From assembly GCA_002423265.1 (NCBI GenBank), contig DIVE01000076.1:1-5350 (forward strand): DNA of 5,350 nt. Reading direction: 5' to 3'. Shown piece after piece: positions 1 through 5,350 of the stretch. Position 1 is the stretch's first letter; the number at the start of each line of letters is the position of its first letter. The notes beneath the pieces were generated by a model, which did not search any database, was not told the DNA's origin, and was given only the letters and a program-made list of their open reading frames with translations. A program made the position numbers and the translations under genes. Source of the stretch: Methylophilaceae bacterium UBA6140 (GTDB taxonomy: Bacteria; Pseudomonadota; Gammaproteobacteria; Burkholderiales; Methylophilaceae).

Positions 1-131
1 TGCAGCATCATTTTGGACGTCACCACATTACCCTGCTGAATATCCATCCGGTACGGCTTGAATGATGACAAGGAGGTGCTGCAGGAAACGCAGAGAAGTG
101 CAAGCAATATAATGATGTGGCGCATTACCAT
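1..131 (-). CDS. bamE: Outer membrane protein assembly factor BamE (SmpA/OmlA family), N-terminal part only
   Basis: Only the first 43 codons are in the window; the gene runs off the left edge. The protein begins with a short basic stretch (MVMRH), then a hydrophobic run (IIILLALLCVS) and a cysteine at residue 17, read as a lipoprotein signal peptide cleaved before that Cys. After it comes YRMDIQQGNVVTSKMM, matching the start of mature BamE (E. coli YRPDINQGNYLT). BamE is a small outer-membrane lipoprotein of the BAM complex that helps BamA and BamD insert beta-barrel proteins. The start could be the ATG at 131 or the one at 125; neither has a good Shine-Dalgarno. The -3 position of the lipobox is Cys instead of the usual Leu. 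The gene is divergent from fur, an arrangement common in proteobacteria. The family call is good, although the conserved core is outside the window. Confidence 0.85.
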   Translation of the reverse strand, partial: MVMRHIIILLALLCVSCSTSLSSFKPYRMDIQQGNVVTSKMML

Positions 132-158
132 GACTTTGGCATTAAATGGCGCTAATAT
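130..158 (+). promoter_or_regulatory. Possible sigma-70 promoter for fur (weak)
   Basis: ATGACT at 130-135 (4 of 6 to the -35 consensus) and TAATAT at 153-158 (4 of 6 to the -10) are separated by 17 bp, with fur starting at 213. A second reading pairs TTGGCA at 136-141 with TATAAC at 156-161, but its spacer is only 14 bp. The candidate overlaps the bamE start and the bamE -10 on the other strand, so the two divergent promoters would compete for space. I saw no convincing 19-bp Fur box between the two genes. Confidence 0.25.
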
Positions 159-162
159 AACA
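154..162 (-). promoter_or_regulatory. Candidate extended -10 promoter for bamE
   Basis: Read on the minus strand this is TGTTATATT, an extended -10 element (TG, one base, then TATATT, 5 of 6 to consensus). Transcription would begin near position 147, giving a leader of about 16 to 22 bases before the bamE start. No good -35 hexamer lies at the usual distance, which is acceptable for extended -10 promoters. Judged by eye only. Confidence 0.4.
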
Positions 163-212
163 CGACACTGCCCCACCCTACACAGCCACCCTGAAAGTGA
201 TCGGCGATTACC

Positions 213-638
213 ATGCGCGAACCGGATGAATTGAAAAATGCCGGCCTCAAGGCCACGTTACCCAGACTCAAAGTTCTCAGCCTGTTTGAGAACAGCAAGG
301 AAAGACATCTTTCCGCCGAGGACGTCTACAAAATTCTGCTGACTACCGGCGAGGATGTCGGCCTGGCCACCGTCTATCGAGTTCTGACGCAATTCGAACA
401 AGCGGGTTTGCTGATACGCCATCATTTCGAGAGCGGCAAGGCCGTGTTCGAATTGAATCAGGGCGAACATCACGACCACATTGTCTGCATGCAATGCGGG
501 CGTGTGGAAGAGTTCTGCGACGAGGAAATCGAGAAGCGCCAGAGAATGGCCGCAGAGTCACGCGGGTTCAAGATTCACGAGCACTCGCTGTACATCTACG
601 CCGACTGCACCAAAAACCCCTGCCCGCACAAATCCTGA
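213..638 (+). CDS. fur: Ferric uptake regulator Fur
   Basis: Fur is a cytoplasmic dimeric metalloregulator that, with Fe(II) bound, represses iron-uptake genes. The 141-residue product has the usual layout. The N-terminal winged helix includes GLKATLPRLK (11-20), the SAEDVY helix (34-39) and the recognition segment GLATVYRVLTQFEQAGL (50-66). The C-terminal dimerisation and metal-binding domain has the HHDH cluster at 86-89, the zinc pair C92-x-x-C95, H122 and H124, and further cysteines at 102, 132 and 137. It aligns almost without gaps to E. coli Fur (148 aa) but lacks its His-rich tail. An in-frame stop at 198-200 and no other start codon before 213 fix this ATG; the ribosome site is weak (GGCG at 203-206). 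The gene is divergent from bamE and convergent with recN, so it is likely transcribed alone. The HHDH cluster and TVYRVL segment favour Fur over Zur or PerR. Confidence 0.97.
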   Translation: MREPDELKNAGLKATLPRLKVLSLFENSKERHLSAEDVYKILLTTGEDVGLATVYRVLTQFEQAGLLIRHHFESGKAVFELNQGEHHDHIVCMQCGRVEEFCDEEIEKRQRMAAESRGFKIHEHSLYIYADCTKNPCPHKS

Positions 639-652
639 TCCATAAGGATCAG
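635..652. terminator. Perfect hairpin spanning the fur stop codon, possible weak bidirectional terminator
   Basis: CTGATCC (635-641) and GGATCAG (646-652) form a perfect 7-bp stem with a 4-base loop (ATAA). The stem includes the TGA of fur and lies between the convergent fur and recN ends, where a shared terminator is expected. It is followed by AAAG on the plus strand and GATTTG on the minus strand, so neither side has a real U-tract. If it terminates, it would serve recN better than fur. It could equally be a 3'-end stabilising hairpin. Confidence 0.4.
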
Positions 653-695
653 AAAGCCCCCTGCCAAAACCAACAGCCGCCCTCACCGGGCCGCA

Positions 696-2351
696 TTATG
701 GCGTGCCCAGCATTTCCCGGGCGTGCTGACGTGTCGTACCGGTAATTTCAACCCCGCCCAGCATACGCGCCACCTCGTCGATTCGCGCCTCGTCATCGAG
801 CGCTTCGATCCTGCTCAGGGTTTGCCCATCCGTCATCGATTTGCTGACGCGCAAATGTCTGGTACCCTGCGCCGCGACCTGCGGCAGATGCGTGATCACC
901 AGCACCTGCCGCTTGCCCCCCAGCGCCTGTAGCAGCTGACCGACGATTTCCGCCACACCGCCGCCAATGCCGACATCGACCTCATCGAAAATCATGGTCG
1001 GGATATCGCCCTGCTGCGCGGTAACGACGCGGATGGCAAGACTGATTCTGGACAACTCGCCGCCCGAGGCCACCTTTGCCAATGGACGCGGCGCGACGCC
1101 GGCATGCCCGGCGACCAGGAACTCGACCGATTCGAGGCCCGTGGCAGCAGCGGGCTGCGCCTCCAGCGCAACGCTGAAACTGCCGCCGGCCAGTGCCAGC
1201 GTCTGCATCCGGCTGCTGATCTCGCGCGCCAGATTCGCTGCTGCCTCGCGGCGGCCCCGGCTAAGCTTTTCTGCAGCCGCATCGTAAGCTGCCCTGGCAG
1301 CCGATTCCTGCTGCAAAAGCACGCCATCTTCGGCAAAACTCTCCAGTTCGGCCATACGCGCCTGCCAACGCTCAAGCAAGGCGGGCAGCTCTTCCGGACG
1401 CACGCGGTGTTTTCTGCCTGCCGCATGAATTGCCTGAATGCGCAGCTCGACCTCATTGAGCCGCTCCGGGTCGAGGTCTGCACGTTGCAGATAGCGATTG
1501 AGAAAACGATCCGTTTCTTCCAGCTGAATCATGGCGGAATCGAGCGTGTCGAGGGCTTCCTGCAAATTGGCATCGAATTCGAGCAAACCCTGCAATTTAT
1601 GCTGAATCGCCGACAATTGCGTCAGCACCGCAAACTCCGATTCGCTCAAGAGCTCGCGACTGGCCTCGCCCCCGGCCAGCAGGCTGGCGGCATGCGACAG
1701 CCGATGATGCTCCTGTTGCAGACTTTCCCACTCTTCTTCCGAGACTGACAACTGCACCAGTTCGCGCACTTCATCGCGCAGGCTTGCCAGCTCGTCGGCG
1801 TAAGTCTCCGCATTCCGCTCCATTTCGATACGACGCTGATGCAAGGCATGCCAGACGCGATAATGCTCTGCCACCTCTGCCGCCAGCTCTGCAAGGCCGC
1901 CGTAACTATCAAGCACCTGGCGCTGATAACTTTGCTTGAGCAGCGAGTGATGCGCGTGCTGGCTGTAGATATCCACCAGAAAGTCACCGGCTTCGCGCAG
2001 CTGCTGGATATTGGCCGGCGTACCGTTGATGAAGGCGCGCGAACGGCCATCGGCATAAATGATGCGGCGCAGAAGCAAGGTATCGTCATCCGGCGGCAAT
2101 TCACTGGCAACAAGCCAGGCCTTCAATTCGGGCAAGGCGGCAATTCCGAAACTGGCGACGATTTCCGCCCGCTCGCAACCGCTGCGCGTGATACCGCCTT
2201 CGCCGCGTGCACCCAGCGCCAGCGAGAGCGCATCAATCAGAATGGATTTGCCGGCGCCGGTTTCTCCGGTCAGCACGGTGAAACCGCGATCGAACTCGAG
2301 ATCGAGCTGATCGACAATGACAAAATCACGTATGGAGAGTGCTTGCAGCAT
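696..2351 (-). CDS. recN: DNA repair protein RecN
   Basis: RecN is an SMC-like ATPase acting in the cytoplasm on DNA double-strand breaks together with RecA. The 551-residue product matches the usual length (E. coli 553). It opens with MLQALSIRDFVIVD and has a Walker A motif GETGAGKS at 29-36. A long coiled-coil middle, rich in Glu, Arg, Ala and Leu, runs from about 155 to 380. The C-terminal ATPase half carries the ABC signature VASGGELSR at 427-435, Walker B MIFDE at 453-457 followed by VDVGIGGG, and the H-loop ITHLPQVAAQ with His488. All catalytic motifs are intact. The ATG follows the nadK stop by 16 bp. A purine-rich GAGGGA overlapping that stop could serve as the ribosome site, though its 12-base spacing is long, so translation may be partly coupled to nadK. 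E. coli recN is SOS-controlled; I saw no LexA-type CTGT-N8-ACAG box here or ahead of nadK. Confidence 0.97.
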   Translation of the reverse strand: MLQALSIRDFVIVDQLDLEFDRGFTVLTGETGAGKSILIDALSLALGARGEGGITRSGCERAEIVASFGIAALPELKAWLVASELPPDDDTLLLRRIIYADGRSRAFINGTPANIQQLREAGDFLVDIYSQHAHHSLLKQSYQRQVLDSYGGLAELAAEVAEHYRVWHALHQRRIEMERNAETYADELASLRDEVRELVQLSVSEEEWESLQQEHHRLSHAASLLAGGEASRELLSESEFAVLTQLSAIQHKLQGLLEFDANLQEALDTLDSAMIQLEETDRFLNRYLQRADLDPERLNEVELRIQAIHAAGRKHRVRPEELPALLERWQARMAELESFAEDGVLLQQESAARAAYDAAAEKLSRGRREAAANLAREISSRMQTLALAGGSFSVALEAQPAAATGLESVEFLVAGHAGVAPRPLAKVASGGELSRISLAIRVVTAQQGDIPTMIFDEVDVGIGGGVAEIVGQLLQALGGKRQVLVITHLPQVAAQGTRHLRVSKSMTDGQTLSRIEALDDEARIDEVARMLGGVEITGTTRQHAREMLGTP

Positions 2352-2367
2352 GGCTATCGGTGTTCCC

Positions 2368-3231
2368 TCAACCCCATTTCAGTTTTTCGCGCAGCATGGC
2401 GTAATGGCTGTGATCTTGCGGATGCAGCAGCGTAATGGTCTCTTTTGCGCGGCGGACGATCATCTTGTCCCCCTCCTCCATCGCCGAGTGCAGTTGGCCA
2501 TCGAGATGCACGCAGGCATCCTCGGCACGCATCAGCACCACCTCGACCACGCTGGCGCTATTGATGGCAATCGGCCGGTTGGTCAGGGTATGCGGGCAAA
2601 TCGGCACCAGCGCAATGGCATCCAGCGTCGGATGCAGAATGGGGCCACCGGCCGAGAGTGAATAAGCAGTGGTGCCGGTAGGCGTCGAAATGATGAGGCC
2701 GTCCGAACGTTGCCTGTGTACGAACTGGCCGTCGATGCAAACCTCAAGCTCGATCAGCTTGGCACCGCCGTTCTTGTTGACCACCACGTCATTGAGGGCA
2801 TGCCCATGGCTCAGCAGTTTGCCATCGCGCTCCAGCGACGCAGTCAGCAGCATCCGCTCTTCCTGGTAGAACTTGCCTTCCAGAATGCGGCTGATGCCCG
2901 GCAGCATGGACTCCGCCACCAGATCGGTCAGAAAGCCGAAACGGCCGCGATTGACGCCGATCAAAGGTGTATCGTAATCGACGAAAGCGCGCGCTGCGGT
3001 CAACATGGTGCCGTCGCCGCCGAGCACGATAGCCAGATCGACATCACGGCCTATCTGCCCTATCGGGGCGGTCGGATAATCGGCCAGCATGGACTGCCTT
3101 GCGGTGTTCTCCTCGATCACCACATCGATCTGACGCTCGCGCAGAAAAGCAGCGAGGATGCTCACCTGTTCGCTGGTTTCCGAGTTCATGAATTTGCCGA
3201 TCAGGGCGATATTTTTGAATATGCTTTTCAT
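2368..3231 (-). CDS. nadK: NAD kinase (ATP-NAD kinase, PpnK)
   Basis: NadK phosphorylates NAD to NADP using ATP or polyphosphate and is the cell's source of NADP. With the start at 3231 the protein is 287 residues (E. coli 292). It shows the nucleotide-binding GGDGTM motif at 71-76, the NRGRFGFLTDL segment near 94-104, the Asn-Asp pair of the NAD site at 147-148, the QRSDGLIISTPTGTTAYSL stretch, the Gly-rich SAGGPI near 193-198, and the PHTL-RP-I region (about 213-222). I chose the ATG at 3231 because MKSIFKNIALIGK lines up with the E. coli start MNNHFKCIGIVGH. The frame stays open upstream, with ATGs at 3240 and 3258 and a TTG at 3285; none has a well-spaced ribosome site. The gene is divergent from hrcA and lies 16 bp upstream of recN, probably in the same transcript. 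I found no clear promoter; a TATGAT (3244-3249, minus) lies too close to 3231 to leave a leader. Confidence 0.96.
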   Translation of the reverse strand: MKSIFKNIALIGKFMNSETSEQVSILAAFLRERQIDVVIEENTARQSMLADYPTAPIGQIGRDVDLAIVLGGDGTMLTAARAFVDYDTPLIGVNRGRFGFLTDLVAESMLPGISRILEGKFYQEERMLLTASLERDGKLLSHGHALNDVVVNKNGGAKLIELEVCIDGQFVHRQRSDGLIISTPTGTTAYSLSAGGPILHPTLDAIALVPICPHTLTNRPIAINSASVVEVVLMRAEDACVHLDGQLHSAMEEGDKMIVRRAKETITLLHPQDHSHYAMLREKLKWG

Positions 3232-3309
3232 CGCTGGCATTAAATCATAGATGCGCATGACGGCATAGCACCGGCAAGCTGCCAAACCCCTTGCAAACCT
3301 ACATCCGGC

Positions 3310-3338
3310 TTGCGGTAGAGTCGATAGTGACCGATAAT
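3310..3338 (+). promoter_or_regulatory. Probable sigma-70 promoter of hrcA
   Basis: TTGCGG at 3310-3315 and GATAAT at 3333-3338 (5 of 6 to the -10 consensus) are spaced by exactly 17 bp in the nadK-hrcA intergenic region. Transcription would start near 3345, leaving a leader of about 55 bases. No CIRCE-type inverted repeat (TTAGCACTC-N9-GAGTGCTAA) and no good sigma-32 promoter pattern is visible, so hrcA is probably not strongly self-repressed from here. Judged by eye. Confidence 0.5.
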
Positions 3339-3369
3339 TTGAAGCCTATGGTCAATCCGCTACAGGCAT

Positions 3370-3379
3370 CGCCCGGGCG
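3370..3379. repeat. 10-bp GC-only palindrome in the hrcA leader
   Basis: CGCCCGGGCG is a perfect 10-bp palindrome about 20 bases before the hrcA ATG, followed by a run of six A (3382-3387). With no loop and no T-tract after it on either strand it does not look like a terminator. It could be a small protein-binding site or chance in GC-rich DNA. Confidence 0.3.
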
Positions 3380-3399
3380 GCAAAAAAGCACCTGCAAAA

Positions 3400-4416
3400 A
3401 TGCTGGATAAACGCGCACAAATTCTTTTGAAAACCCTGGTTGAACATTACATCAGTGATGGTCAGCCGGTGGGCTCGCGCACGCTGTCGAAATGCTCGGG
3501 GCTGGACCTCAGCCCCGCCACCATCCGCAATGTGATGTCAGACCTCGAAGAATTGGGCTTCATCGCCAGCCCGCACACCTCTGCCGGCCGTGTGCCGACC
3601 CAGCGCGGCTACCGCTTTTTCGTCGACAGCCTGCTGACCATAAAACCGCTGCAGAACAAGGAGATCGAACGGCTGGCCTCTGAGCTCTCTTCGCCGGATC
3701 CGCAGGAACTGATTTCGGCAACGGCCGGCATGCTCTCCAACCTGACGCAGTTCGCCGGTGTGGTACTGATACCGAAACGCAAACGCATCTCTTTCCGCCA
3801 TCTGGAGTTCATGCCGCTCTCCGAGCGTCGGATCCTGGTCATCATCGTCACCACCGACGGCACGGTGCAGAACCGTATCATCCTGGCCGATAAGCCTTAT
3901 ACCGCCTCTGAACTGACGCAGGCCAGCAACTTTTTCAACCAGCATTACACCGGGCTCAGCTTTGAAGAAGTGCAGATCAAGCTGCATGAAGAACTGAAGC
4001 AGATGCAATCAGACATGACACGTCTGATGTCGGCTGCGCTGGAAGCCAGCAACAAGGCCCTGCAGGAGGACAAGGACGGCGTCGTGATCTCGGGCGAGCA
4101 CAACCTGTTGCAGGTGGATGACCTCTCGACCAACGTTGGCTCGCTTCGCAAGCTGTTCGAAGTTTTCGAGCGGCGCACGCAACTGATGCAACTGATGGAC
4201 AATAGCCAGCGCGCCGAGGGCATCCAGATTTTCATCGGCGGTGAATCCGGCTATCTGCCGCTGGACGAATGCAGCATGGTCACCGCCCCTTACGAGGCAC
4301 AAGGCCAGGTCATCGGTACGCTCGGCGTCATCGGCCCAACCCGCATGGCCTACGAACGCGTGATTCCGATTGTCGATGTGACGGCAAAACTTCTTTCCAA
4401 CGCACTGTCAAAATAA
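3400..4416 (+). CDS. hrcA: Heat-inducible transcription repressor HrcA
   Basis: HrcA represses class I heat-shock operons (groESL, dnaK) by binding CIRCE operators, and needs GroEL to stay active. The 338-residue product is family-typical. An N-terminal winged helix (about 1-77) starts [18 protein letters not shown], has the recognition segment [19 protein letters not shown] (37-55), and ends with the HrcA-specific [19 protein letters not shown] (58-76). A GAF-like core and a dimerising insert follow, with FIGGES at 278-283 and the conserved C-terminal [18 protein letters not shown] at 309-326. The ATG at 3400 matches the family N-terminus; the ribosome site before it is poor. hemH follows after 41 bp without a visible terminator. 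In related betaproteobacteria grpE-dnaK-dnaJ lies beyond hemH, which would suit a local heat-shock regulator, but that is outside this window. Confidence 0.97.
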   Translation: MLDKRAQILLKTLVEHYISDGQPVGSRTLSKCSGLDLSPATIRNVMSDLEELGFIASPHTSAGRVPTQRGYRFFVDSLLTIKPLQNKEIERLASELSSPDPQELISATAGMLSNLTQFAGVVLIPKRKRISFRHLEFMPLSERRILVIIVTTDGTVQNRIILADKPYTASELTQASNFFNQHYTGLSFEEVQIKLHEELKQMQSDMTRLMSAALEASNKALQEDKDGVVISGEHNLLQVDDLSTNVGSLRKLFEVFERRTQLMQLMDNSQRAEGIQIFIGGESGYLPLDECSMVTAPYEAQGQVIGTLGVIGPTRMAYERVIPIVDVTAKLLSNALSK

Positions 4417-4448
4417 TTCGACGAAATAATCCGCTATCCAAACAACCT

Positions 4449-4452
4449 GAAG
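4449..4452 (+). promoter_or_regulatory. Ribosome binding site of hemH
   Basis: GAAG ends 5 bases before the ATG at 4458. It is a weak Shine-Dalgarno at a workable distance and supports this start, which also agrees with the ferrochelatase N-terminus. Confidence 0.4.
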
Positions 4453-4457
4453 ACTCT

Positions 4458-5350
4458 ATGGCTTATTATCTGAACGAACCTGCCTACACACACGGCGACC
4501 CGCTTCGCGTCGGCATCCTGCTGATCAATCTCGGCACCCCCGAAGCGCCGACCGGCAAGGCGCTGCGCCCCTATCTCAAGCAGTTTCTCAGCGACCGCCG
4601 CGTGGTTGAGATTCCGCGGCTGATCTGGTGGCTGATACTGAACGGCGTGATTCTGAACATACGGCCGAAAAAATCGGCTGAAAAATACGCCCAGATCTGG
4701 AGCGATGAGGGCTCCCCGCTCTATGTCCATACCAAAAAACAGGCGAGCTTGCTGCAAGGCTATCTCAGCACGAAAATCAACAGCCCCTATGCGGTCGAGT
4801 TCGCTATGCGCTATGGCAACCCTTCGGTCGAATCCGCCATCCTCAAGCTGAAGGCCAGGAACTGCAACCGCATTCTGGTGATTCCAATGTATCCGCAATA
4901 TGCGGCCAGCAGCAGCGCCTCTGCGCTGGACGATGTCTGGCGCACCCTGCTGCGTTCGCGCAACGTACCGGCCATACGCAGCATACGCAACTACCACGAC
5001 CATCCTGCCTATATCTCCGCCTTGGCCGCCAGCGTCAGGCAGCACTGGGCTCAGAACGGCAAGCCGGAAAAACTCATCATGAGTTTTCATGGCGTACCGC
5101 GATACACGCTGGACAAGGGCGACCCTTACCACTGCGAATGCCACAAGACCGGCCGCCTGCTGGCAGAGGCATTGGGGCTGGAAAAACCGGAATACATGGT
5201 CTGCTTCCAATCGCGCTTCGGCAAGGCAGAGTGGCTCAAGCCCTATCTCGCCGGCACACTGGAAGAACTGGGCAAGCAAAAACTCAAGCGCATTGATGTG
5301 ATCTGCCCAGGCTTTTCCAGCGATTGTCTGGAAACGCTGGAAGAAATCGC
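4458..5350 (+). CDS. hemH: Ferrochelatase HemH, C-terminus cut off by the window
   Basis: Ferrochelatase inserts Fe(II) into protoporphyrin IX, the last step of protoheme synthesis. The window holds 297 codons and no stop. The N-terminus [28 protein letters not shown] contains the conserved LINLGTP, preceded by a short extension common in betaproteobacterial HemH. Next come [15 protein letters not shown], the KYAQIW-EGSPL segment, and [10 protein letters not shown] for porphyrin binding. The catalytic His is in SFHGVPR (His211, equivalent to B. subtilis His183), and the second conserved acid is in [11 protein letters not shown] (Glu292, equivalent to Glu264). A Cys-Glu-Cys pair at 226-228 follows GDPYH; I cannot tell whether it binds metal. 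About 30 to 75 residues are missing, judging from family lengths. It lies 41 bp after hrcA on the same strand, probably co-transcribed, which would place heme synthesis under the hrcA promoter. Both active-site residues are present, so the enzyme should be functional. Confidence 0.96.
   Translation, partial: MAYYLNEPAYTHGDPLRVGILLINLGTPEAPTGKALRPYLKQFLSDRRVVEIPRLIWWLILNGVILNIRPKKSAEKYAQIWSDEGSPLYVHTKKQASLLQGYLSTKINSPYAVEFAMRYGNPSVESAILKLKARNCNRILVIPMYPQYAASSSASALDDVWRTLLRSRNVPAIRSIRNYHDHPAYISALAASVRQHWAQNGKPEKLIMSFHGVPRYTLDKGDPYHCECHKTGRLLAEALGLEKPEYMVCFQSRFGKAEWLKPYLAGTLEELGKQKLKRIDVICPGFSSDCLETLEEI

Noticed and set aside
105..120. AT-rich ATATAATGATG as a Fur box
   Set aside because: It matches only part of the 19-bp consensus, has no second arm, and lies within the bamE signal-peptide codons.
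586..595. GAGCACTCG inside fur as a CIRCE half-site
   Set aside because: It is a single short match in coding sequence with no paired half at 9-bp spacing.
665..695. A GCCC-loop-GGGC hairpin just after the recN stop as its terminator
   Set aside because: The stem is only 4 bp with a 5-base loop and is followed by GGCTG, with the nearest T-run displaced by about ten bases; too weak to call.
1104..1748. A 214-codon open frame on the plus strand inside recN
   Set aside because: It is the antisense shadow of the intact recN coding sequence, with no recognisable protein features or ribosome site.
1839..2435. A 198-codon plus-strand frame across the recN start and nadK end
   Set aside because: It is antisense to two well-supported genes and shows no domain.
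4411..4432. AATAAT repeats around TTCGACGAA between hrcA and hemH as a terminator or operator
   Set aside because: The inverted arms are only 4 bp with a single central base, and no T-tract follows.
4434..5279. A 281-codon open frame on the minus strand opposite hemH
   Set aside because: It lies almost wholly antisense to the unmistakable ferrochelatase. The translation is low-complexity in character (rich in Ala, Gln, Arg) and resembles no family I know; open antisense frames are common in GC-rich genes.

Overview
This looks like an ordinary chromosomal core region of a betaproteobacterium. Gene content, gene order and protein character suggest Nitrosomonadales-type lineages such as Gallionellaceae, Nitrosomonadaceae or Methylophilaceae. 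The placement rests on recalled gene neighbourhoods (bamE/fur divergent, recN and nadK alongside, hrcA-hemH ahead of the dnaK chaperone genes) and on moderately high GC, not on a database search. Every gene is a recognisable housekeeping or stress-response gene. I found no mobile element, CRISPR array, tRNA, rRNA or new system.

Layout: the window opens inside bamE (minus strand, only the N-terminus present), an outer-membrane assembly lipoprotein. It is transcribed divergently from fur (plus), the ferric uptake regulator. fur converges on recN (minus), the SMC-like DNA repair ATPase; the 57-bp gap between them holds a small perfect hairpin that includes the fur stop codon. recN follows nadK (NAD kinase, minus) by 16 bp, so nadK-recN is probably one operon. 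nadK is divergent from hrcA (plus), the heat-shock repressor, across about 170 bp carrying a plausible sigma-70 promoter for hrcA. hrcA is followed after 41 bp by hemH (ferrochelatase, plus), which runs off the right edge without its C-terminus.

Together the genes cover iron handling (fur, hemH), NADP supply (nadK), DNA break repair (recN), envelope assembly (bamE) and heat-shock control (hrcA). From known betaproteobacterial synteny, grpE-dnaK-dnaJ would be expected just beyond the right edge and dapB beyond the left edge, but neither is visible here. All gene frames are intact. The main uncertainties are the nadK and bamE start codons and the promoters, which were judged by eye.
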